Shown here in pieces: positions 10,298 through 21,158 of a stretch of 64,000 nt of DNA. A program made the translations under genes and the position numbers. How positions within the stretch are numbered: position 1 is the first letter of the stretch; every line of letters begins with the position of its first letter. The stretch is from Prinsepia uniflora (lineage: Eukaryota; Streptophyta; Magnoliopsida; Rosales; Rosaceae), in contig CM064875.1 of NCBI GenBank assembly GCA_032719365.1, positions 29,534,693 to 29,598,692 of the forward strand, written 5' to 3'. Below the pieces are notes generated by a model. The model had not been told where the DNA came from. It searched no databases and saw nothing but the letters and a program-made list of their open reading frames with translations.

Positions 10298-10453
10298 TGA
10301 CGTCATCATGCTGACGTCACTTCTGACGTCATGATGACGTCATCCTGTCAAATATTGTCAGACCAGGGACCAATCAGAACATGCCACGTGTCACCTGACA
10401 AGTGTCAGTGATGACGTCATGCTGACGTCAGCATGACGTCACTGGTGACGTCA
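10298..10453. promoter_or_regulatory. Cluster of eight TGACGTCA palindromes in the LTR
   Basis: Eight perfect TGACGTCA sites lie in 156 bp, the first at 10298-10305 and the last at 10446-10453, with one CACGTG between them. TGACGTCA is a high-affinity site for plant bZIP (TGA/CRE-type) factors. Its place in the LTR upstream region suggests an enhancer, but that is inference. The 3' LTR counterpart keeps six of eight sites. Confidence 0.6.
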
Positions 10454-10504
10454 GCAGTACTGTAGCAGCGTTGACCCACGCGTTGACCAGGCGCGTGGGG
10501 GCGC

Positions 10505-11917
10505 TGTTGATGTTTCCTAGCTTATACACTACTATTGTAGTAATGGTAATGCACAAGTAAGGGTGTCGAACCACAGAGACTGATTAGGCTTCACAATTAC
10601 CTCTAAATAACCCTATAATGACTCAATTAACTAGTGGAATTAAAAGAACTGAAAATAAAACAGAATTGTGTTTTGATTTGTGATATGTAAGGACGTTAAA
10701 CTGAAATTAAAACTTTAAGTAAATGAAGATAGATAGAAAAGATTGAGAAAGGTATGGAGATGGAAGCTAGGGTCTTGACTTCACCTATGTAACCTTGATT
10801 CTATGAATACAGTGACTAAAGTACCTGATCTTCCAAACCTGCTCTAAGGATCGTTTTCACTTAAGTAAGATAGGCCATGGCATGTGGAACACTATCTAGT
10901 CCTTCTAATTGCAACCTAAGTATGGCATGTACTTTAGATTACTCCTAGAAAGCCTTTAAGTATGAGAAAAGAAATAAATATGACCAAACAGATTCAGTGG
11001 CATGGCATGTACTCACTAACCCTATTCTTTCATTCATAAATCAATTAAACTTAGGCATGGCATGTGCTCTAAATCTAACTAGGCATATGGAACCCTAATG
11101 GTGATCAAGCACTAGAATCACATATGAATCAATAATTAAAATGAATGAAACAAAGAAGAGTTTGCAGAAATCAGAATACTTCAATCATAACATAGACTGA
11201 GTTTACATGGTTACATCAAGAACCCTAGATGTGAAATTAGCTACACATGTATCTAATCAACATAAAAGCATTAATTAAAGACATGGATGCAGCAAACTCT
11301 AAGTAGAAGGCAGTCCTTCTCCAGAACTGAAAAGGGCTTCTTCTTCACACACAAAGATGATGGATGACGAATTTGATGAAGAAATTTTGGAGCTTTTATG
11401 ATGAGAGATTGAGGTACATGGGAAAGAGATGCAAAAGGATGGAAGAGGGGAGATGGTTATGGAATTCTTGAGGTTTTCTCACTGGAAGAGAAGGGGAATG
11501 AAAAAGAAGAGCAGATCTGATTTCTTTGTTGTGTGTAGCGGCTCCCCTATTTTGAGAGTAAAGAGGGCTTAAATAGGCAAGAAAGCATGAGGGCAAATAA
11601 GGAAAGACATGTAATCTGCTACTATTCACGTGAATAGTGTCAGGTGTGCATAGTGATTCCTGAATAATGTCTGGCCTGCATAGTGATTCCTGAATAGTGA
11701 CAGCTTTTTGTTTTCCACATTATTTTTCCTTGCTCCATAAGTAAGCTCTTTCAACTCCGAATTTCCACCTTTTACACCGAAAACATTCTAATTCGACATA
11801 ATGTCCAATCCTGCACAACTCTCACAAAAATTATCATTTTCTCCTATGTGATGAAAGATATTAGTAGTACATCAAAGATAATAATGCATGGAAAAATGCA
11901 TAAAATATGACTTAACA
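10505..11917 (-). mobile_element. Solo LTR, Athila-type (minus), TSD GGCGC
   Basis: A 1,413-bp insertion running from TGTTGATG to CTTAACA and flanked by GGCGC at 10500-10504 and 11918-11922. It is absent from the other LTR of element 2, where sequence runs straight through at about 19131. Its ends resemble the Athila LTR at 56366-60710: TGTTG, then GTCGAACC-CACAG-GACTGA near the left end and TGACTTAACA at the right end. It contains no internal coding region, so it is a recombination remnant of a full element. Confidence 0.9.
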
Positions 11918-13139
11918 GGCGCGTGTGATCAGTGATTTTGGTGGGGCCGGTACCATTTTCAAGGTTTCGACAATACGGATCCAATGGAGGTGGTTTCGTG
12001 TCGATCGGAGATCGTTAGATTAGTCAAAATGGGGTTTAAAGCACCGGGAGTAGCGCCCGGGATGCGTTTTTGAGGCGGATCTGTTCTAGGGTCTTGGTTT
12101 TGATGTTATAGGGTCTTTAAGTAACCCTCAGGAATAATAATACAGGTTTTTAGAGATCGTTGAGCAGCAAGGACCGAGTGTGAGTGGGCTGTTTGATTTA
12201 TAAAAGGCTTGCATGCATAAATTGTTTTACTATTTCCACTTATAATTTCGATGAGTCTTATGAACTGTTTATATATGTTATTACAATGTTTTGGGCATGA
12301 GACCCGTCTGGATTATATGTGGATTTTGTTTGGGATGTCCGGGGGACATAGGGTAAACTATACTGTTATTGTACTGTACTTTCCTACCTGTGTATATTGT
12401 CTCCTCCAGGGAGGGTCGTTGGCCTGGGTGGACCCTAGAGTAGTCACGGGGCCCTGACTGAGTGGAGTTGACCCCCGCTGGGCTGCTTACTCTCAGGAAG
12501 GCATGTTTATATACCTCGGGCAGTGGCCGGGATACCGGGAGCTGATGTACCTAGAGAGTCTCGGGTGTGAGACCCTGAGTGGCAACGCGTAGCCTTAGAA
12601 CCGTGACATCATTTGGGTTGGGTTTTACAGTGCACTGATATGTTAGTTTCACCTTTCGATTATTATTGTGGTTTATTTGTTATGATTTCATTATAATATT
12701 ATATTTTCACTGCATGCAAGATTGAAAACGGAGGGGTAAAACCTTATGATTATTTTATTATTAAATTGATTTCTAAACTGTTATTTTTGGCCCACTCACC
12801 CTTGTTTTACTGACCCCTCCAGACCCTGACACGGAAATAGAGGAGGAGGACCCGGAGGAGGAGGCAGAGGTTTAGTTTTCCTAGCTGTGCACTTGTACAC
12901 CCACTTGTGGGTAGGTTGAGCACCGAATAAATGTACTCTGACTATTGTGCTCACGTGTTGTATTTTACTTTCCCTTGTTTGACAGTATCACTTTAAACAC
13001 TGTGGTTGTACGTTATCTATCTATTTAAGTCTTCGGTTTTTATTTAAGGGTAATTTTGGCATGTTTAGAGTCATTGTCAGACGGGAGTGGGGCACGTCCC
13101 CGGGTGGTCCCAGTGGGATTGGGACGGGTCCTGTCAGCT

Positions 13140-13151
13140 TGGTATCAAAGC
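13140..13151 (+). other. Primer binding site of element 2
   Basis: TGGTATCAAAGC, 3 bp after the LTR end; one base differs from the TGGTATCAGAGC of elements 1 and 3. It is an initiator Met tRNA-type primer site. Confidence 0.88.
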
Positions 13152-13247
13152 ATTAGGATTAGTGGTCAGACTACTAGGTTAGCGGTTTGTACTTGTACAT
13201 GGTCGCTTCCGATGTCTTTTAACCTGTTTGCCTCTTAACAGTTGGAT

Positions 13248-16200
13248 ATGCCTCCCCGACGTGAACCCCGTGCACGTGTTGACGAGGGCAATGGAGGAAA
13301 TGGAGACACTGCGAGCATTGAGCGGGCCCAGCGCCTGGGTGCTACGCATTTTAGTGGGGGAACCGACCCCGAGGAAGCACACCAGTGGATTGACCGCTGG
13401 GAGAGGATTTTCGAGGTCATGCACTGTCCACCGGAGGAGCGTGTCGTACTGGCGACCTTCCTACTGGATGGGAGCGCCTATAATGGTGGCACAACCTTGT
13501 CCTGGCCGGCTGGACCGTTCACACCATTCCATGGGAGACCTTCCGAGAGCGGTTTCTCAACCAGTTTTATCCACGGTCGTTTCGCAACGCCCGTGAGGCG
13601 GAGTTTCTGCAACTCCGGCAGGGAGATCAGACTATAGCAGAGTACGAGGAGACTTTCCTGATGTTGTCCCGTTTTGCTGAGAACTTTGTGATCACCGAGG
13701 AGGATCGATCTCGCAGATTTGAGTGGGGCCTGCGACCTGAGATTCAAGCGATGGTGACTGCAACGCCCTTTGCTTCCATGAGGGATCTGACTGATGCGAC
13801 GACCAGGATTGAGAACAGTATCCTGGCACGTCAGCGAGCTGAGGGGGAGACACGGCGACGTGATCGCCCGCATTTGGGATTCTCGGGTCGTCGGGGCTCG
13901 AAGGGAGGACATTCTGGTGGATCTTCGTCTTCTGGCAGCCGAGGACGTTCTGGTCAGTTCAGGAGTCCTCAGCGGTCTGGACAGCGTTCTGGAGCTTGGC
14001 AGCAGCCGTACTCACCGATGAGCATCTCACCGAGAGGATACTCGGGTCGACCTAGGGAGGTCACATGCTTCGTTTGTGGTGAGCCGTGGCACTATGCTTC
14101 TGATTGTCCACTTATTCGGGGCAGTACTACGCCAGCACAGAGCTTAGCATCTCAGACTGACAGCAGCCGGACACGCGGTGTTGTGCGTGGCCGTGATCGA
14201 GGAGCTAGATGACGGGGACGACCTGCAGAGTCTATAGCTCGTGTCTATGCTGTTACCCAGCAGCAGGCCAGATCCATTCCGGGAGTGTTGACAGGTACTG
14301 AACATATTTATGGCATGGTTGTTCGTGCATTGATGGATTCGGGGGCAACTCATTCTTTTATTTCACCGCGTTGTGCGAGTCTGTTGGGCCGTGAGGTGAC
14401 CGCACTTGAGCACGAGATGGGAGTGGGGACATCGATGGGTGTGACCTACCAAGTGAACCAGGAGATACGAGCTTGTCCTGTGGAGATTGAGGGAGTCGAA
14501 TTTCCGGCAGACTTAATTCTGATGAATGTGCACGACTTCGATGTGATACTTGGAGTTGATTGGTTGTCGGAGTACAATTCACTCATCGATTGTAGTAACA
14601 TGCGGTTGACTTTGAGAGGTTCGGGATTACCGGAAGTGATATTTCAGGGGGAGTGTGGAGACGCATCACCCAAGGTAATATCTGCACTCACAGCTACAAA
14701 ACTTTTACAGAAGGGGTGTCAGGGTTATCTTGCTTATGTGGTAGAGTCTACGGATGAATCTTTGAGAATTGAGGATATTCCGATTGTGCGGGAATTTCCT
14801 GATGTCTTTCCAGGGGATTTACCTGGATTACCACCACCCAGTGAGATCGACTTTACGATCGAGTTACTCCCCGGAACTCGACCGATTTCATAAGCACCGT
14901 ATCGTATCGCACCGGCGGAGCTACGAGAATTGAAAATCCAATTACAGGAACTGGTGGATCTAGGGTTTATCCGACCCAGTACATCACCATGGGGAGCGCC
15001 GGTCTTATTTGTGAAAAAGAAGGAGGGTAGTTTGCGGTTGTGTGTGGATTATCGGCAGTTGAACAAGGCTACGGTAAGGAATCAGTATCCCTTACCCAGG
15101 ATCGATGATTTGTTCGATCAGTTACGAGGAGCGCGATATTTCTCCAAGATAGATCTGAGGTCAGGATACCATCAACTGAGAATAGCCGAGGGGGATGTTC
15201 AGAAAACAGCTTTTCGAACGAGGTATGGGCATTATGAGTTCTTGGTGATGCCCTTTGGACTGACGAATGCACCAGCTGCATTCATGGACTTGATGAATCG
15301 GGTTTTTCGAGCATACTTGGATAAATTTGTGATCGTGTTTATCGCCGACATCTTGGTGTATTCCAAGAGTGTCAGGGCTCATGAGGAGCACTTACGAATG
15401 GTATTGGGTAAACTACGACAGGAGCAGCTGTATGCTAAGTTAAGCAAGTGTCAATTCTGGCTAAATAGTATTGGATTCTTGGGTCACATTATATCACCCG
15501 AGGGGATAAGTGTGGATCCTCAGAAAACGGAGGCTGTGACAAATTGGCCAAGACCGACCACGGTGACGGAAGTGCGAAGTTTTGTTGGGTTAGCAGGCTA
15601 CTATCGGAGATTCGTGGAGGGTTTCTCCCAGATTGCCGCACCATTGACTCGGTTAACCCGGAAAGGGGTGAAGTTTGTGTGGGACGACCAGTGTGAACAG
15701 AGTTTTCAGGAATTAAAGTTTCGATTAACCACTGCACCTGTCCTTGCATTACCAGACAGCAGTGGAGAGTTCGTGGTATATAGTGATGCATCGCTGCAGG
15801 GTTTGGGTTGTGTATTGATGCAGAATGGAAAAGTGATTGCTTACGCATCCCGACAGCTGAAGACGCACGAGTTGAACTACCCTACTCATGATTTGGAATT
15901 GGCAGCGGTGGTTCATGCTCTAAAGATCTGGAGACATCATTTGTTCGGTGTGACATGCCGAATATTCACCGATCACCAGAGTCTTAAACATTTGTTCACT
16001 CAGAAGGAACTCAACATGAGACAGCGGAGATGGTTGGAATTGTTGAAGGATTATGATTGTACCATCGAGTACCATCCTGGCAAGGCAAATGTTGTGGCTG
16101 ATGCACTTAGTAGGAAGTCGGCGGGATCAGTTGCGCACTTGAGATTGGTGTATCTTCCTTTGCTAGTGGAACTTCGAAAGAGCGGAGTTATGTTAGGGAT

Positions 16201-17674
16201 GGACGATCAGGGAGCCTTGTTGGCTAGCTTTCATGTGCGACCCGTGTTGGTCGACCGGATCATCGAGGCTCAACTACAGGACCAGATACTCTGTGACTAC
16301 AGGAACGAGGTTGAATCCGGGCAGAGACAAGATTTCTCTATCCAGGGCGATGGAGCGTTAGTGAAGCTTGGGAGATTGTGTGTACCTGCGGTACTAGAGT
16401 TGAGGAGAGAGATTTTAGACGAGCCCCACAGTTCGGCCTATGCTATGCATCCATGAGGGACAAAGATGTACCGTACCCTCTGGGACTATTATTGGTGGCC
16501 AGGGATGAAGAGGGAGATAGCTGAGTTTGTCAGCAAATGTTTGATCTGTCAGCAGGTCAAGGCAGAATGGCAGCGTCCGTACGGGGCTATGCAGCCACTT
16601 CCAATTCCACAATGGAAGTGGGATCATATTACAATGGACTTTGTCTTCAAGTTACCGAAGACAAGAAATGGAGTTGATGGGGTCTGGGTAATAGTGGGCC
16701 GGTTGACTAAATCAGCGCATTTTCTGCCTGTACGTGAGACGTACAAGCTCAACCGTTTGACCCAGCTATTCATTAATGAGATCATCCGACTACACGGTAC
16801 CCCAGAGTCGATCGTGTCAGATCGGGATCCGCGTTTCACATCCAGGTTTTGGAGGAGTCTACAGACTACTTTGGGTACGAAATTGCACTTTAGTACAGCA
16901 TTCCACCCACAGACCGACAGACAGTCTGAAAGGACAATACAAACTCTCGAGGACATGATGAGAGCCTGTGTGTTGCAATTCCAGGATTCGTGGGCTGATC
17001 GATTGTAATTGATGGAGTTTACCTACAATAATAGCTACCATGCGAGTATAGGGATGACACCCTATGAGGCACTGTATGGTCGACAGCGCAGAACACCGGT
17101 ATGCTGGATGGAGATCGGAGAAAGAACCGAAGTGGGGCCGGATCTGATGGATATGACCCAGGAGACAGTTCGGGTTATTCGGGAAAGATTGAAGGCGGCC
17201 CAGGATCGTCAGAAAAGCTATGCGGATCGGCGGATCCGAGATTTGGAGTTCGAGGTTGGTGACTTTGTCTTTTTAAAGTTATCGCCGTGGAAAGGAATTC
17301 TCCGATTTGGACGACGTGGGAGATTGAGTCCTCGTTATATCGGGCCATATGAGATTGTCGAGAGGATTGGTCCAGTGGCTTATCGTTTAGCACTACCTTC
17401 GGAGCTTTCCCGAGTACATGACGTATTTCATGTATCAATGCTACGGAAGTATCTTCGGGATGACTCTCATGCACTGCTAGAGCAACCACTGGAACTGATG
17501 ACAGATTTGAGTTTCGAGGAACGGCCAGTACAGATTCTGGTTAGGAAGGAAAAGGTCTTAAGGAACAAGACGATTTCTTTGGTTAAGGTGCTATGGCGGA
17601 ACCACGAGGTGGAGGAAGAGACATGGGAACCCGAGGAATTGATGAGAGGGCAATACCCACACTTGTTTGAGTAA
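13248..17674 (+). pseudogene. Gag-pol pseudogene of element 2
   Basis: All domains are recognisable: MPPRRE gag start, CCHC knuckle (CFVCGEPWHYASDC), protease LMDSGATHSF, RT, RNase H (SDAS), integrase HHCC (HPXXTK...CLICQQ), catalytic core and chromodomain-like tail. Breaks: a 1-bp deletion after GSAY near 13482 shifts the gag frame, and in-frame stops occur at 14210-14212, 14891-14893, 16454-16456 and 17006-17008. The RT active site reads FIAD where FIDD is expected (GCC at 15344-15346), so the metal-binding aspartate is gone as well. The protease has the normal D-S-G, unlike elements 1 and 3. It cannot make a working polyprotein. Confidence 0.94.
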
Positions 17675-17696
17675 ATTTCGAGGACGAAATTTCTGT

Positions 17697-17708
17697 AAGG
17701 AGGGTAGG
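17697..17708 (+). other. Polypurine tract of element 2
   Basis: AAGGAGGGTAGG just upstream of the 3' LTR start, following AATTTCGAGGACGAAATTTC. Confidence 0.82.
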
Positions 17709-17709
17709 T

Positions 17710-19333
17710 TGTAACGACCCGAACTGAGAATAATAATATTTTAATGTAAAAAGACTATTTTGCCCTGAAGGGGAGAAACTTTGACTTTTGAACCGGGAAA
17801 TAATTTGGACTTTGACCCATGACTATGACGTAGGTCGGGACGTCACGAATCCGTAGACAGGCGGCACGCCGAAATCGGAGTTCGTATGAAGAAGTTATGG
17901 CCAAGGAAGCGTTTTAGCGGAATTTACGAACCGAGAACAACGGAATAAAATAATAATTTATTATGGGAATCCGTGCCAACTAATATTTAAATCCAACCAG
18001 TGGATTGGTGACAAGTGTCACCCATCCAAGCCCATACTATTTCAATAAAGCAACATTACACTATTCCTTCATTTTATATTCATTTAATTTTCCCTCCATT
18101 TAATCCCAGCCGTTGGATCTGCTGCCCAAATGCATCCTAGCCATCCATTTCCTCTGCTTTTTCTGCTTCATGCACGATCTCACCTCCTTGTTTTCTCTCA
18201 AACACACACAAACACATTCAGCCCCCCCTAACCCGTGCATCTTCTTCCATTTTCTCTCAACCCAGGCGATCGAACCAGCCACCCTCATCGCACCAGCCAA
18301 CCACCAGCAGCACCACCATCATCTACTCATCATCACCGTGCATCACCGGCGACCACCGACCCGTTTTCCCCGTCTGAAAACCCCGTGCAAACTCAGACCC
18401 GAACCACAGAGGAATCGGGTCCAAGAAGCAAACCACGATATCCACCGCACCTCGACGCAGGGAAAGCTCCAGCCTGCACCGTGAGGACCCCAGGAGCGTA
18501 ACTGGACGACGGGGAAGCCTACGGCGGCGACACGGCGGCGGTAAGACCCAAAACCCGAAAGCCCCGTTTTTCTTCCCTGTTTCGAACCAACGTGTTTTAA
18601 TGCTAGGAAATCAATGGTTTGGTGTTAGAAATGTCCTAGGGTGAGAGACGAGCTGTTTGGGACCAGTTTGGACGACTGAGACGGCGTGGATCGCTGGAGA
18701 AGACGATCGGACTTTGGCCGTGAGTTTCAGTGACGAACTGGTGAGTTTCTTCCCGTTTTCTTTCTATTTTGAGGTTGTAGAACCATAGAACAGACCTAGA
18801 TGACCCTATAGGGATGAACCCCATCGAAAATGGTGGCCGGAATCGTACGGTGGAATCGGGTCAAGCCGTGGGTCGACGGCGACCCGGTTCCAGTCAAACG
18901 GGTCTGACCCGGTACTGTATAATGATGACGTCATCATGCTAACGTCACTTCTGACATCGTGATGACGTCATCCTGTCAGATATTGTCAGACCAGGGACCA
19001 ATCAGAACATGCCACGTGTCACCTGACAAGTGTCAGTGATGACGTCATGCTGACGTCAGCATGACGTCACTGGTGACGTCAGCAGTACTGTAGCAGCGTT
19101 GACCCACATGTTGACCAGGCGCGTGGGGGCGCGTGTGAATAGTGATTTTGGTGGGGCCGGTACCATTTTCAAGGTTTCGACGATACGGATCCAATCGAGG
19201 TGGTTTCGTGTCGATCAGAGATCGTTAGATTAGTCAAAATGGGGTTTAAAGCACCGGGAGTAGCGCCCGGGATGCGTTTTTGAGGCGGATCTGTTCTAGG
19301 GTCTTGGTATTGATGTTATAGGGTCTTTAAGTA
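17710..19333 (+). repeat. 3' LTR of element 2, truncated (1,624 bp)
   Basis: It starts TGTAACGACCCGAACTG like the 5' LTR and follows it closely until GGGTCTTTAAGTA. It then diverges at 19334 into unrelated sequence, so about 1 kb of the 3' part is missing. It carries a mirrored TGACGT pair at about 17825-17846 and six intact TGACGTCA sites at 18926-19081. Two more sites have decayed, to TAACGTCA and TGACATCG. Confidence 0.92.
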
Positions 19334-20880
19334 GCAGAGGTCGTACGCTCCGAACTGACACCACCTGTTAGTATTAGAGTAGCCCAAATATCCTATGATC
19401 GACCCACTTGTCAAATCTACCCTTTCGCTGACATAAACAACTCTACGGTTCCTTCCTCAATCTCTAACCTATCCTAACGTCTGCTCCCACTGGGAGTCAC
19501 CAAACCGCACTCAACGATCTACGTTGACACCTCCGACAAACTGTCGCCACTTGACAGCCGTCAGTCAACAACTGACACTATACCCACTTGTGGTTATACT
19601 AACCGCCAACTCACTCAACCTGTGTGTAACTAGACCCATCAATAATACCGTGACCCAACACACAGTATCCAATGTCCAGTCCACGGCCTCAACTAATCCG
19701 ATGGTATCGGAACTAAGCCGACTACCAACACATTCACCAATGTACCCCTGGTATAACCTATATATCGTCACCAGGCACGACAAGTCTACCCATCAATCAG
19801 CCTACAACCATCTAGGTCGTAGCCAATCACGCTTCTATAATGGAGTCCATTTGTCCAATCCCGGGCTAGACAAATCAAAAACTCCGACCCATCATCTATT
19901 TCCAAATCCGAATCTGAATCCGTAATTTCGTAAGAAATCCCGAATCCAAACCCAGAAACCATATCCATAGCCATGTTCAAATCCGAATCCGAAATCATTA
20001 TTCCGTAAGCTAGCATTTGGAATAACCATTCTGAACCCAAATCCATAAAAAGAAAATCCACAGTCAAGCTCTAGAATCAAATCCTGAATCGTCACCCAGA
20101 ATCCGATTCCAAAACCCAAATCTAGAAATCCTCTTTTAAGTTCCAAAATCAAATCCTGAATCGTCATCCAGAAATCTGATTCCAAAACCCGAAATATCGT
20201 TCACGTCTACCAAGACGCACCATATCTGAACCTATCGGATACCTGTTCAAACGATTACACATTACATTTGATTGACTTCATAGGGAAGCCAATCCCAACA
20301 TCAACACATCTAGGTTAACCAAATCCGACCACGTCGGAAAACTACTCACCCGAGTAATATACCATACGGGATTCACTTCGAAAAGAAGTTCAGTCCCAAT
20401 ATCCTCAACTCAACACTCAAGTAAGAGTGATAAATTCTCCACCTATCTGGATCATCAAAATCACGATCCAGATCCATCACTATGTCAACCGACCATAGAC
20501 GTCACGATCGAGGATCGTCACAACGCCCAAAGTCCTAGACCATTTCCCACATCTAAATAGATTAGTCAACTATTTGCCCCATTTAACCAAAATTACCAAA
20601 ATGCCCCTAAACTTCCAACGTCATAACTTCCTCCTCGAACGTCGGAATTCAACGTGCCACCTGTCTATGAACTCGTGACGTCACGAACTACGTCACGGTC
20701 ATCGGTCAAAGTCCATTTGACCGCCCGAATGAAAAGTCAACATTTTGCCCACGCCTAGGGGCAAAACGGTCATGGTCATTTTGCATCGTTCATCCGATTT
20801 AGCCTAACTAATCACCGATTAACCTCACTAATTGTGATTAGTCACTAATCTAATCATGGAATTTGGGACGGGTCGTTACA
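19334..20880 (-). repeat. Partial minus-strand gypsy LTR and unassigned sequence
   Basis: 20560-20880 is the U3 end of an LTR on the minus strand. It ends GGGACGGGTCGTTACA, which on the minus strand is the TGTAACGACCCGTCCC start, and it matches 46110-46410 closely, including the mirrored TGACGT pair at 20675-20696. The 1.2 kb before it is less clear. 19900-20190 is a run of AATCC/GAATCC-like short repeats similar in style to 24416-24560 inside another minus-strand LTR. I see no coding similarity and no clean insertion boundary at 19334. Confidence 0.6.
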
Positions 20881-21158
20881 ACGACGACAGACGATACGAC
20901 GGTCGCCTCTGGTTTAGGATATGTTCCTTCCGGAGAGGTCACGACGCACGATTCGTTGTCGAGTAGCCGATGGAGGCTCGACTTCGGAGTGCTGATGGTT
21001 CAGGATATCGATCGGTGATGAGTGCACCATAATCTAGCGGTGGTCGCGTCAGTTGATACGTTCACGGCGACATTCCAGGATTGAGGGCGGTCCTGGATGG
21101 ATGGTTGCACGCATCACTACGATCGGAGTCGTGTCTAACCCTGAGATATCGGGCACGA
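20881..21158. other. Unassigned 278 bp between LTRs
   Basis: CpG-rich unique-looking sequence with no recognisable coding or repeat identity. On the minus strand it follows an LTR start, so it could be the internal 3' end of that element, but no polypurine tract is evident. Its last five bases, CACGA (21154-21158), are the left target-site copy of element 3. Confidence 0.4.

Larger units (their letters stand above)
9082..13136 (+). repeat. 5' LTR of element 2, split by a solo LTR
   Basis: It starts TGTAACGACCC and ends CCTGTCA. Without the nested 1,413 bp solo LTR and its 5-bp duplication it is about 2,637 bp. It carries a mirrored TGACGT pair (about 9197-9218), eight TGACGTCA palindromes at 10298-10453, and a block at 12401-12500 (GGGAGGGTCGTTGGCC, then GTAGTCACGG and GACTGAGTGGAGT) shared with other LTR families here. 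Confidence 0.93.
9082..19333 (+). mobile_element. Ty3/gypsy chromovirus element 2 (defective, 3' LTR truncated)
   Basis: The order is 5' LTR (9082-13136, with a nested solo LTR), primer site (13140-13151), gag-pol pseudogene (13248-17674), polypurine tract (17697-17708) and a truncated 3' LTR (17710-19333). Its LTR family differs from that of elements 1 and 3 (start TGTAACGACCCGAACTGAG). The two LTRs are very similar where both exist. The coding region is broken at five places, so this copy cannot move unaided. Confidence 0.93.
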
